Assembly: GCA_902762435.1 (NCBI GenBank) | Contig: CACWOH010000007.1 | Coordinates: 1-64,000, forward strand | Length of the DNA stretch: 64,000 nucleotides | Source of the DNA: an uncultured Bacteroidia bacterium | GTDB lineage: Bacteria > Bacteroidota > Bacteroidia > Bacteroidales > UBA932 | Direction: 5' to 3' | Notes under the pieces: generated by a model | What the model was told of the DNA's origin: nothing | Database searches by the model: none | What the model saw: the letters and a program-made list of their open reading frames with translations, nothing else | Program-made: the position numbers and the translations under genes | Shown here: one piece after another, positions 1 through 7,958 of the stretch | How positions within the stretch are numbered: position 1 is the stretch's first letter | Layout of the letters: every line of letters starts with the position of its first letter

Positions 1-1
1 G

Positions 2-1027
2 CCGCAGTCGGGCGAAGCGCAGGCGATCAGCGTGACGCAGGCGCAGAAGGACGCGCTGCTGGTAAGCAAGGCCACATACAGCATGCCGTACGGCGGCGGG
101 GAGGTCGAGGTGAAGGTGGAGTCGAACGTGGAGTTCGAGGTAAAGAGCGCGGTGGACTGGATCCAGTACGTGGAAACGAAGGGCCTGAGCGGATCGACGG
201 TCCGTCTGAAGGTGTCGGAGAACAAGACGTACAAGGCCCGTGAAGGGAAGGTGACGCTCACGCAGAAGGGTGGCTCGCTGACGAAGACGGTGACGGTGAA
301 GCAGGCGGGCCGCGTGGCGGTGACGGGCGTGTCGCTGAACAAGGGCAGCCTGAGCCTGGAGGTCGGTGAGACCGCGACGCTGAAGGCGACGGTGAAGCCG
401 GACAACGCGACGGACAAGAGCGTGACGTGGAGCAGCAGCAACAAGAAAGTCGCGACGGTGGACAAGAGCGGCAAGGTAACGGCCGTGGCTGAAGGCACGG
501 CGAAGATCACGGCGAAGGCGGGCGACAAAACCGCCACGTGCACCGTCACGGTGGAGAACAAGGTGCTGAAGGTCGGTGATCCTACGGTCATTCCGGCGGA
601 AGGCGGCATCTTTGAGGTGGACATCCAGTACAACACGGAGTATACGGTTGAGGTGGAGAAGTCGGCCCAGTCGTGGATCACGTACGTTCAGACGAAGGCG
701 CTGAGCAGCGGGAAGCTGCAGTTCAGTTTCGCGGCCAACGTGTCCACCAGTTCCCGAACGGGCAAGGTGACAATCAAGGACAAGAGCGGCAAGGCGGATC
801 CGGTAACGATTACGTTCAAGCAGGAAGATAATAAGGTGCTCTTTGAGCAAGAACGCTCGGCGCTGATCGCTTTATACAAGGCTACCGGTGGGAGCAAGTG
901 GAAGAATAAAAGCAACTGGTGTTCAGACAATCCCGTCAGTGAATGGTATGGTATATCCACTGAGGAAGATCCCGGTCGATCTGTTCTCCCTGTCCAAATT
1001 GACGGGGCTTTACCTGGGATACAATAA
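2..1027 (+). CDS. BACON / Ig-like / LRR-cap surface protein, 5' part of a frameshifted M64 peptidase gene (partial)
   Basis: The frame is open from the first bases of the window, so the true start lies upstream. Domains read in order: the end of one BACON-like repeat, a full BACON repeat (about 50-310), a Big_2 bacterial Ig-like domain (about 315-565, with the typical WSSSNKKVATVD core and GTAKITAKAG strand), another BACON repeat (about 570-830), then the N-terminal cap of a plant-type leucine-rich repeat domain (ALIALYKATGGSKW, NWCSD). BACON and Big_2 domains are common in secreted Bacteroidota proteins and act as spacers or glycan/mucin-binding modules. After residues WYGISTE (about 960) the frame loses homology and stops at 1027, while the LRR continues in another frame. 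I read this as one gene interrupted by a frameshift. Confidence 0.75.
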   Translation, partial: PQSGEAQAISVTQAQKDALLVSKATYSMPYGGGEVEVKVESNVEFEVKSAVDWIQYVETKGLSGSTVRLKVSENKTYKAREGKVTLTQKGGSLTKTVTVKQAGRVAVTGVSLNKGSLSLEVGETATLKATVKPDNATDKSVTWSSSNKKVATVDKSGKVTAVAEGTAKITAKAGDKTATCTVTVENKVLKVGDPTVIPAEGGIFEVDIQYNTEYTVEVEKSAQSWITYVQTKALSSGKLQFSFAANVSTSSRTGKVTIKDKSGKADPVTITFKQEDNKVLFEQERSALIALYKATGGSKWKNKSNWCSDNPVSEWYGISTEEDPGRSVLPVQIDGALPGIQ

Positions 1028-2696
1028 TCTTTCAGGAGAAATCCCCAATGAGGTAGGTAATGCCAAGGAATTGACGGATCTTCATCTGCAACACAACGAG
1101 TTGAGCGGCCCCATTCCGAAGTCATTATATGGCATGAAGAAGCTGTCATTGATTGAGTTGTGGTCCAATCAACTGTCGGACGAACTCTCCGAGAAGTTCT
1201 GGGATATGCCGGAATTGACCCAACTTGCCCTCGACGACAACAAGATTACCGGCCGCTTGACCTCGGCGGTGAAAAATGCGAAAAAAATGCAATGGCTCGG
1301 CCTTGGCACGAACCTTCTCAAGGGCTCTATTCCTAAGGAGATCGCGGAGTTGAAGGATCTCCGCTATTTCAGTCTTGAGAATCATACGCTTTCGAATGGC
1401 TCATTCACTCAAACGGCGAATGAGATTTCTGGTCCTATCCCGTCCAATTTGGACAAACTGCAGAAACTGGAGATGTTCCTGGTTGAGAACAACAATCTCG
1501 AGGGCAACATCCCTGTTTGTTTCGCCAAGATGCCCAAGTTGACGGCGCTGGAACTTTATGGGAACAGACTGTCGGGGGTCATCCCTTCAGCGGTGGTTTC
1601 TTGTGCGAATTGGGACGTTTGGGCTCCGGATGCGAACATCATGCCCCAGCAAAACGGTTATACCCTCTCGTTTGAGTATTATGTATCCAAGGACTTTTCC
1701 AGTGACGGAAAGGTGGCCAAGCTTCAGACACACGAAAAGGGTAACGGAATCAGTATCGTGATCACCGGAGACTGCTTCACGGACAAGGATATCGCATCGG
1801 GACTCTTCAAGAAGGTCGCCCAGCAGACCATGGAAGATTTCTTCGGGATCGAACCGTTCACTACGTTCCGGAATTTGTTTGACGTGTATGCCGTCACGGC
1901 CGTCTCCAAGACCAGTTATTCGAACTATGGAACGGCCCTTGACGCAGAGTTCGGCTCAGGTTCTTACGTTTACTGCAATGAGGATAAAGTGAAGCAATAT
2001 ACCTTGAAGGCCGTCAAGAAACTGGATGAGACGCTTACGATCGTAATCGTAAACAAGAACAAGAATTCCGGCACGGCATTCATGCCCTATCCGTCATTGG
2101 ATACGGACTACGGATCCGGTTTCTCGTACGCTTGTTTCGGCTTGCAGGACGATGGCGTGACGCGGCGTCTGCTCATCAACCACGAGGCGAACGGACACGG
2201 TTTCACGAAGTTGCAGGATGAGTATTATTATACCGGATCGGGCACGTTCCCGAAGGAGGATGGGCAGGCTATCAAGGATACTTATTTCGCGAAGGGATTC
2301 TATGCGAATATCGATTTTGAATCGGATCCCCAAAAGGTCAAATGGGCCAAGTTCCTCTCCGACAAGCGCTATAAGTATGATGGCCTGGGTGTGTTCGAGG
2401 GGGGAATGACCATGGAAAAAGGCGTCTGGCGTCCTTCCGAGAACAGTATCATGGGCTATCAGCAGGTAGGGTATGACGGAGACCGATTCAATGCTCCTTC
2501 CCGTGCGGCTGCGTACATCCGCATCCACAAGCTTGCCTATGGCAGCAGTTGGAAGTTCGATTACGAAGAATTCGTCAAGTACGATGCCAAGAACCGGAAG
2601 ACTTCTGCCAGCACGCAGTCCGCGAGGGTTCCAGAAGCGGGTTCACGGCCCGTTATCCCGCATACCCCGCCGGTTTTCATAGGGAGCAAGAAGTAG
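888..2696 (+). CDS. LRR plus M64-type metallopeptidase, 3' part of the frameshifted gene
   Basis: Meaningful homology starts near 966 (KIPVDLFSLSKLTGLYLGYN). Earlier codons are only a shadow of the upstream frame. About eight leucine-rich repeats of the LxxLxLxxNxLSGxIP type run to about 1600, followed by a catalytic domain resembling the M64 (IgA-peptidase-like) family found in Bacteroidota. The candidate zinc site is HEANGH followed by GFTKLQDEY (2178-2222), i.e. HExxxH with a downstream D-E-Y. A conserved MGYQQVGYDGDRFNAPSRAAAYIRIHKLA-like C-terminal part follows, with a short Pro-rich tail. No start codon with its own signal peptide is present, so this half would not be secreted alone. 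GC content is visibly lower than in following genes. Function as a surface protease is inferred from family. Confidence 0.65.
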   Translation: MGASGRIKATGVQTIPSVNGMVYPLRKIPVDLFSLSKLTGLYLGYNNLSGEIPNEVGNAKELTDLHLQHNELSGPIPKSLYGMKKLSLIELWSNQLSDELSEKFWDMPELTQLALDDNKITGRLTSAVKNAKKMQWLGLGTNLLKGSIPKEIAELKDLRYFSLENHTLSNGSFTQTANEISGPIPSNLDKLQKLEMFLVENNNLEGNIPVCFAKMPKLTALELYGNRLSGVIPSAVVSCANWDVWAPDANIMPQQNGYTLSFEYYVSKDFSSDGKVAKLQTHEKGNGISIVITGDCFTDKDIASGLFKKVAQQTMEDFFGIEPFTTFRNLFDVYAVTAVSKTSYSNYGTALDAEFGSGSYVYCNEDKVKQYTLKAVKKLDETLTIVIVNKNKNSGTAFMPYPSLDTDYGSGFSYACFGLQDDGVTRRLLINHEANGHGFTKLQDEYYYTGSGTFPKEDGQAIKDTYFAKGFYANIDFESDPQKVKWAKFLSDKRYKYDGLGVFEGGMTMEKGVWRPSENSIMGYQQVGYDGDRFNAPSRAAAYIRIHKLAYGSSWKFDYEEFVKYDAKNRKTSASTQSARVPEAGSRPVIPHTPPVFIGSKK

Positions 2697-2701
2697 CCCG
2701 G

Positions 2702-3526
2702 ATGAAGATCCTGATTACCAACGACGACGGATACGACGCCAAGGGACTGCTGACGCTGGTCAGCGTCCTGCGGCGTTACGGCGACCTGACCGTCGTAGCG
2801 CCCAAACGCCCCCAGAGCGGGATGTCGATGGCTGTTACGATGGGATACAAGCCCATCGCCGTCAAGCATATGGACTGTAAGCCGGGGGAGGACTGGTGGT
2901 ACCTGGACGGCACCCCCGCCAGTTGCATCAAGTTCGGCATCGACAACGTCCTCTTCCCGGAGCGGCCCGACCTTGTCGTCAGCGGGGTCAACCACGGCAG
3001 CAACGCCGCCACCGCCTCCATCTATTCCGGCACCATCGGCGCCGCGATGGAGGGGGCGGTAAACGGCATTCCCGCCATCGGCGTCAGTCTGGACACCTTC
3101 AGCCCGGACGCCGACTTTTCCTGCGTGGAGGCCCTCCTGCCGCGCATCCTGGACAAATTGCTGGAAAACCCGGAGCACCGCTACGGCCACTTCTACAACA
3201 TCAACTTCCCGAACCGCCCCGCCGAACGTATCCACGGTGTGCGCGTCACCCGGATGGGCTACGGCCACTGGGAGCGGGAGTATCAGGACTTCGGGCAGTT
3301 TCTGGAGGAGCGCGGGCGCATCCCTTCCGAAGATGACTGCCGCTACATCGCCCGCCTGGAACCGGGCGAGCAGCTGTACGTGATGGCAGGGGATTTCACC
3401 GACAACGGAGGCAACCCCGCGGATGCAGACCATATCCTCCTCCAGCAGGGATACGTGACCATTACAGCAGCGAACATCGACAACACCGACCTCGCTGAAC
3501 TCGACCGCCTATGCGCTATTATCTGA
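2702..3526 (+). CDS. surE: 5'/3'-nucleotidase SurE
   Basis: A 274-residue protein starting MKILITNDDGYDAKG, the metal-binding NDDG signature of SurE. It keeps the conserved Ser region (VAPKRPQSGMSMAVT) and the VSGVNHGSN loop carrying the catalytic-site Asn. SurE hydrolyses nucleoside monophosphates in the cytoplasm and is linked to stationary-phase survival. The ATG at 2702 is chosen because the family starts directly with this beta strand; an upstream in-frame ATG at 2549 would lie inside the preceding gene. It begins 5 bases after the upstream stop and overlaps lpxB by 16 bases, a typical Bacteroidota surE-lpxB pair. Confidence 0.95.
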   Translation: MKILITNDDGYDAKGLLTLVSVLRRYGDLTVVAPKRPQSGMSMAVTMGYKPIAVKHMDCKPGEDWWYLDGTPASCIKFGIDNVLFPERPDLVVSGVNHGSNAATASIYSGTIGAAMEGAVNGIPAIGVSLDTFSPDADFSCVEALLPRILDKLLENPEHRYGHFYNINFPNRPAERIHGVRVTRMGYGHWEREYQDFGQFLEERGRIPSEDDCRYIARLEPGEQLYVMAGDFTDNGGNPADADHILLQQGYVTITAANIDNTDLAELDRLCAII

Positions 3527-4632
3527 TAGCCGGCGAGGCCTCCGGCGACCTGCACGGCAGCAACCTGGTCAAGGGTTTGCGTGCGGAGGATCCCGCGGCG
3601 GAGATCCGCTGCCGGGGCGGCGACCTGATGCAGGCTGCCGGCGCTGAGCTGGCGTATCATTACCGGGAGGGGGCCGTGATGGGCCTCTCGGACGTGCTGG
3701 GCAGCGCCGGCAAACTGCTGCGCAACCTGCGTGACTGCAAGCGCGACATCACTGCCTGGCGGCCCGACGTGGTGATCCTGATCGATTACCCGGGCTTCAA
3801 TATGCGGATCGCGAAGTGGTGCCACGCCCGCGGCATCCGCGTCTTCTGGTATATCGCCCCCAAGACCTGGGCTTCCCGCGAGGGGCGCAACCGCCGGCTG
3901 AAGAAGTGGGTGGACCGCCTGTTCATCGTGTTCCCCTTTGAAATCCAGTACTTTACGGAGAAGGGCGTCCCGTTCGTCTATGCGGGCAATCCGCTGCTGG
4001 ATGCGGTGGACGCGCATGCTTTCGTCCGCCCCGCGGAAGGGCGCTACATCGCCGTCCTGGCCGGCTCCCGGAAAGGGGAGATCGCCCGTACGATGCCCGT
4101 CTGCATGGCGGCGGCGGACCGCCTGGCGGCCCTGCCCGGCTGGGAGGACGTGCGCTTCGTGGTGGCCGGCGCCCCGGCGCGCAGCGAGGCGGACTACGCC
4201 CCCTGGATTGCGGGCCGGAAGAACGTCGAACTGCTCTTCGGCCGCACCTACGACGTGCTGCGCTTTGCGGATGCCGCCGTCATCAACTCCGGCACCGCCT
4301 CGCTGGAAGCCGCGCTCATCGGCACTCCGCAGGTGGTGGGCTGGAGCACCTCGCCCTTCTCGGCCTGGGTGGCCCGCAAGGTCCTGCACGTGTTGGACCA
4401 CATCAAGTTCATCTCCCTGGGGAACCTCTGCCTGGACCGCGGGGCCTTCCGCGAACTCATCCAGGAGGATTTCACGCCCGAGGGCGTCGCGGACGAGCTC
4501 CGGCGCCTCGTGGAGGACGCCCCGTACCGGGAGCGGATGCTCGCGGACTATGCCGCCATCCGCGAGTCCCTGGGCGGCAGCGGCGCCTCCCGCCGCGTTG
4601 CCCGCCGGATGATCGAAGAGCTTTCCCGCTAG
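3511..4632 (+). CDS. lpxB: lipid-A-disaccharide synthase
   Basis: A 373-residue GT19 glycosyltransferase that joins UDP-2,3-diacylglucosamine and lipid X to make the lipid A disaccharide at the inner membrane. Family marks are the N-terminal YYLIAGEASGDLHGSNLVKGL motif, the IDYPGFNMRIAKW segment, the YIAPKTWASREGR segment, VFPFEIQYF and, near the C-terminus, NSGTASLEAALIGTPQVVGW, where the nucleotide sugar binds. Length is normal. It overlaps surE by 16 bases and is probably co-transcribed with it. The next gene is 191 bases away, behind a hairpin-rich spacer. Confidence 0.95.
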   Translation: MRYYLIAGEASGDLHGSNLVKGLRAEDPAAEIRCRGGDLMQAAGAELAYHYREGAVMGLSDVLGSAGKLLRNLRDCKRDITAWRPDVVILIDYPGFNMRIAKWCHARGIRVFWYIAPKTWASREGRNRRLKKWVDRLFIVFPFEIQYFTEKGVPFVYAGNPLLDAVDAHAFVRPAEGRYIAVLAGSRKGEIARTMPVCMAAADRLAALPGWEDVRFVVAGAPARSEADYAPWIAGRKNVELLFGRTYDVLRFADAAVINSGTASLEAALIGTPQVVGWSTSPFSAWVARKVLHVLDHIKFISLGNLCLDRGAFRELIQEDFTPEGVADELRRLVEDAPYRERMLADYAAIRESLGGSGASRRVARRMIEELSR

Positions 4633-4647
4633 TCTGCTTTCGTTGTT

Positions 4648-4762
4648 TTGAGCGAAGCGAGGTCGCTATCAAGCGACCGACCCGGTCCCGGGACTTTGCG
4701 TCAGCAAAGTTGGAAAGGGACTTGAGGGGCGCAGGGGGTTGCAGGGGGCGGAGCCCCCTTCG
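4648..4762 (+). repeat. interspersed three-hairpin repeat (family B), copy 1, intergenic
   Basis: This 115-base element lies between lpxB and grpE and matches 13668-13781 inside tldD in the same top-strand orientation. It begins TTGAGCGAAGCGA and ends GAGCCCCCTTCG. Three stem-loops are visible: GGTCGCT/AGCGACC around ATCA (4661-4678), ACTTTGC/GCAAAGT around GTCA (4693-4710) and AGGGGGC/GCCCCCT around GGA (4743-4759). Each stem differs in sequence from its counterpart in the other copy yet stays paired. No coding capacity or transposase is associated. The nature (structured RNA, non-autonomous mobile repeat) is unknown. Confidence 0.8.
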
Positions 4763-4764
4763 AG

Positions 4765-4814
4765 AATGACATTCTGTCATTGGCAAGTGATTTGCTTTTC
4801 AGTAGGGCAAATCA
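4765..4814 (+). promoter_or_regulatory. two hairpins in the grpE leader
   Basis: Two further inverted repeats follow the family B repeat directly: AATGACA/TGTCATT around TTC (4765-4781) and TGATTTGC/GCAAATCA with an 11-base loop (4788-4814). The second ends 9 bases before the grpE ATG, so in the mRNA it could cover the translation start region. No CIRCE-type heat-shock operator (TTAGCACTC inverted repeat) is present here. A regulatory role is inferred only from position. Confidence 0.4.
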
Positions 4815-4823
4815 ACAAGAATT

Positions 4824-5414
4824 ATGTCCGAAAAGAACGATAAAGAGCAGGAAATCCAGGTGGAAGAGCCTGTAGAGCAGACCCCGCAGACCGAAGAACC
4901 CAAGAAGAAATCGAAGAAAGAAGAGCGCAAGGAAGAAGCCCTGCGCAAGCAGGTCGCCGAACTGACTGACAATTTGGCGAAGAAGGAAGCGGAGCTGGCG
5001 AAGGAAAAAGACAGCTACCTGCGCCTGATGGCGGAGTTCGAGACCTTCCGCCGCCGCAGCTCGGAAGACCGGCTGAATCTCATCTCCTCTGCTTCGGCGA
5101 AGACCATCGAGGGGCTGCTGCCGGTCCTGGACGACTGCGAGCGTGCCCTGGAAATCCTTTCCAAGTCTTCCGACGAGGCGGCCAAGGAAGGCACCCTGCT
5201 GATATACAACAAATTGATGGACTACCTCAAGACCCAGGGCCTGGCGAAGATCGAGGCGAAGGGCGAAGTGTTCGACACCGACTTCCACGAGGCCGTGACG
5301 CAGTTCCCTGCGTCCAGCGAGGAACTCAAAGGCAAGGTGATCGACGTGGTCCAGAACGGTTATACCCTGGGCGGCAAGGTCCTGCGGTATGCCAAGGTAG
5401 TGGTGGGAGCGTAA
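4824..5414 (+). CDS. grpE: nucleotide exchange factor GrpE
   Basis: A 196-residue cytoplasmic DnaK cofactor. The N-terminal 70 residues are highly charged (Lys/Glu-rich coiled coil), followed by the family core with LRLMAEFETFRRRSSEDR and the C-terminal beta domain containing DTDFHEAVTQFP and GYTLGGKVLRYAKVVV. GrpE dimers accelerate ADP release from DnaK. The ATG at 4824 fits the normal charged N-terminus. It is followed 4 bases later by dnaJ, so the two form a co-chaperone operon. dnaK and hrcA are not in the window. Confidence 0.95.
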   Translation: MSEKNDKEQEIQVEEPVEQTPQTEEPKKKSKKEERKEEALRKQVAELTDNLAKKEAELAKEKDSYLRLMAEFETFRRRSSEDRLNLISSASAKTIEGLLPVLDDCERALEILSKSSDEAAKEGTLLIYNKLMDYLKTQGLAKIEAKGEVFDTDFHEAVTQFPASSEELKGKVIDVVQNGYTLGGKVLRYAKVVVGA

Positions 5415-5418
5415 GCGT

Positions 5419-6600
5419 ATGGCAGAGAAAAGAGATTACTATGAGGTCCTGGGGCTCCAGAAGGGAGCCTCGGCCGACGATATCAAGAGCGCTTACCGCA
5501 AGGCGGCGCTCAAATGGCATCCGGACCGCTGGGTCAGCGGTACCGACGCCGAGAAGAAGACCGCCGAGGAGAAGTTCAAGGAGGCCTCCGAGGCGTATTC
5601 GGTGCTGAGCGACCCGGACAAGCGGGCGAAGTACGACCAGTTCGGCTTCGCCGGCGTGGACGGGGCTGCCGGCCAGGACTGGAGCCAGGGCTTCGGCAGC
5701 CTGAACGACATCCTGAACAACCTCTTCGGGGGTGCGTTCGGCGGTTTCGGGGGATTTGGCGGCTTCGGGGACTTCGGTTTCGGCGGCCAGCAGGGCGGTC
5801 CGCGCACCCAGCGCGGCCGGGATATCCGCACCCGCGTGCGGGTGACCCTGGAGGAAATCCTGAACGGCTGCGATAAGGAAGTGACCATCGAGCGCAGCCG
5901 GCCCTGCCCGGACTGCAACGGCCGCGGTACCAAGAATGCCTCCGACCTGAAGACCTGTCCCACCTGCAAGGGCGCCGGCCAGGTGCAGCACGTGACCAGC
6001 ACGCTGTTCGGCCGCGCGATGTCCACCGCCGTCTGCCCGCAGTGCCAGGGCAGTGGAAAAGTGGTCATGAACCCCTGCGGCAGCTGCAAGGGTACGGGCC
6101 TGGTGCGCCGCAAGGAGACGGTCAAGGTACACGTCCCGGCAGGCGTCGAGGACGGCATGCAGCTGACCCTCCGCGGCGAGGGCCACAGCGCCCCGAACGG
6201 CGGCGTGAACGGCGACCTGTTCGTCGTGGTGGAGGAACTTCCGCACAGCCAGTTCAAGCGCGAGGGGAACAACCTTTTCTATACCCGCGTGATCAGCGTC
6301 GCCGACGCCATCCTCGGCTGTGAAATCCAGGTTCCCGCCCTGGATGGCCCGCAGCGCCTCAAACTCGACCCCGGTACGCAGTCCGGCACGGTGGAGCGCC
6401 TGCGCGGCAAGGGCCTGCCCGGCGTGAACGGTTATGGCCTGGGCAGCCGTGGCGACCTCTACGTCAAGATCCTCGTCTGGATCCCGCGCAAGCTCGGACG
6501 CAGCGAGCGGGAAGCCATCGAAAAGATGCGCGACTCCGTCCGTCCCGACCCGAACCGGGAGGACAAGGCGCTGTTCGAAAAGGAAAGCAAATACTTCTAG
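5419..6600 (+). CDS. dnaJ: chaperone protein DnaJ
   Basis: A 393-residue type I J-protein. The J domain (residues 5-70) carries the essential HPD in KWHPDRW. A Gly/Phe-rich linker follows (about 80-130). The zinc region has four CxxCxGxG repeats: CPDCNGRG, CPTCKGAG, CPQCQGSG and CGSCKGTG. The C-terminal substrate-binding domains end normally. It stimulates DnaK ATPase and delivers unfolded clients. The J domain has a slightly extended helix III loop (WVSGTDAEKKTAEE), common in Bacteroidota. Its stop codon overlaps the convergent trkA stop by 4 bases, with no terminator hairpin between them. Confidence 0.96.
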   Translation: MAEKRDYYEVLGLQKGASADDIKSAYRKAALKWHPDRWVSGTDAEKKTAEEKFKEASEAYSVLSDPDKRAKYDQFGFAGVDGAAGQDWSQGFGSLNDILNNLFGGAFGGFGGFGGFGDFGFGGQQGGPRTQRGRDIRTRVRVTLEEILNGCDKEVTIERSRPCPDCNGRGTKNASDLKTCPTCKGAGQVQHVTSTLFGRAMSTAVCPQCQGSGKVVMNPCGSCKGTGLVRRKETVKVHVPAGVEDGMQLTLRGEGHSAPNGGVNGDLFVVVEELPHSQFKREGNNLFYTRVISVADAILGCEIQVPALDGPQRLKLDPGTQSGTVERLRGKGLPGVNGYGLGSRGDLYVKILVWIPRKLGRSEREAIEKMRDSVRPDPNREDKALFEKESKYF

Positions 6601-7958
6601 CGGAAGAAGCGGTCGATCTCCCGGATGGTCTCCGGGAGGGCGAAGATGGCCACGCGGTCGTACGGCTGGATGACCGTGTCGCCCACGGCGATGAAGGCCT
6701 CGCTGCCGCGGATGATGCCGCCGATGATGGCGTTGCGCGGGAAGTCGATGTCCTTGATCGGGCCCTGGGTGATGGCGGCGCCCGGCGCGACCGTGTATTC
6801 GATCACCTCGGCGTTGGTGCCGGTCATATAGCGCACGAAACGGGCCTTTCCCGACAAGGTGAACTTGAAGATGCGCCCCGCGGTAATCAGTTTCTTGTTG
6901 ATGACGTTGTCCACGCCCATCTCCTCGGCGATGTGGATGTACTCGATGTTTTCGACCTCCGCGATGGTGCGTGGCACGCCGAATTTTTTCGCCACCACGC
7001 AGGACAGGACGTTGCTCTCGTCGCTGCCGGTCAGCGCGATGAAGGCGTCGTAGTCCTGGATGCCCTCCTCATACAGGAAATCCGAGTTCCGGCCGTCCCC
7101 GTTCACGATGCGGACGTCTTCCGGCAGTTTTTCCGACAGTTCGACGCAGCGTTCCTTGTCGCTTTCCACCAGCTTGACGCGCAGGCCGCTGCGTGAAAGG
7201 GTGCGGGCGAGCATCTCGCCGATGGGGCCGCCGCCCAGGATGAAGGCGCTGCCGATGGAGACGTTGGTCTTGCCGAAGTGCCGGTAGAGGGGCTCCACGC
7301 CCTCGCGGGTGGTGATGGTGAAGACCAGGTCGCCGTAGAGGAACTTTGTGTCCAGGCGCGGGATAAGGGTTTTTTCCTCGCGGGAGATGGCGATCACGCG
7401 GAACTGCTTGAGTTCCTCGGGCGTGGTGTCCTTGATGAATTCGAGCAGCTTGAGGTCCAGGATGGGAGAGTCTTCAGTCAGTTTGAAGACGGCGATCTGC
7501 AGGCGGCCGCGCGCGAAATCCATCGTCTCGGCGGTGGAATTGTGTTTGAGGAAAGCCACGATTTCGTCGGCGGCGCTCTTCTCGGGATAGAACATCAACT
7601 CGATGCCCAACTCCTTGAACAGCAGTCGGTTCTCTGCATTCAGATAGTCCTCGTCATTGACACGGGCGATGACCTTGGCGGCGCCGAGCTGCTTGGCGAG
7701 CAGGGCGCCGACGATGTTGACCTCCTGCGCAGCGAGCGGATAGACGGCGATGAACAGGTCCGCCTTGCTCGCACCCGCGTCCCGGAGGACCTGGATGGAA
7801 GACGGGTTGCCGAGCACCGTCTCGATATCCGTATAGGCGGACAACGCGGTGATGCGCGCGCTGTCGTCGTCGATCACCGTGACCTCGTTGGCCTCGGCCC
7901 GCAACATCTTGGCCAGATGGGATCCGACCTCACCGGCTCCCTCAATGATGATCTTCAT
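6597..7958 (-). CDS. trkA: Trk potassium uptake system, NAD-binding protein TrkA
   Basis: A 453-residue cytoplasmic gating subunit for a TrkH-type potassium channel. Two RCK units are visible, each a Rossmann fold plus a TrkA-C domain: the first begins MKIIIEGAGEVGSHLAKML (GxGxxG dinucleotide site) and the second FILGGGPIGEMLARTL near residue 235. Acidic residues after the second strands (VIDDD, LVESD) fit NAD(H) binding. The membrane partner TrkH is not adjacent. The start overlaps the end of the upstream glycosyltransferase by 17 bases, so it is the last gene of the long minus-strand run. Confidence 0.93.
   Translation of the reverse strand: MKIIIEGAGEVGSHLAKMLRAEANEVTVIDDDSARITALSAYTDIETVLGNPSSIQVLRDAGASKADLFIAVYPLAAQEVNIVGALLAKQLGAAKVIARVNDEDYLNAENRLLFKELGIELMFYPEKSAADEIVAFLKHNSTAETMDFARGRLQIAVFKLTEDSPILDLKLLEFIKDTTPEELKQFRVIAISREEKTLIPRLDTKFLYGDLVFTITTREGVEPLYRHFGKTNVSIGSAFILGGGPIGEMLARTLSRSGLRVKLVESDKERCVELSEKLPEDVRIVNGDGRNSDFLYEEGIQDYDAFIALTGSDESNVLSCVVAKKFGVPRTIAEVENIEYIHIAEEMGVDNVINKKLITAGRIFKFTLSGKARFVRYMTGTNAEVIEYTVAPGAAITQGPIKDIDFPRNAIIGGIIRGSEAFIAVGDTVIQPYDRVAIFALPETIREIDRFFR

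Noticed and set aside
2549..2701. Upstream extension of SurE
   Set aside because: It lies inside the M64 gene and SurE proteins start at the MKILITNDDG strand.
4640..4823. CIRCE heat-shock operator before grpE
   Set aside because: The hairpins present do not match TTAGCACTC-N9-GAGTGCTAA.
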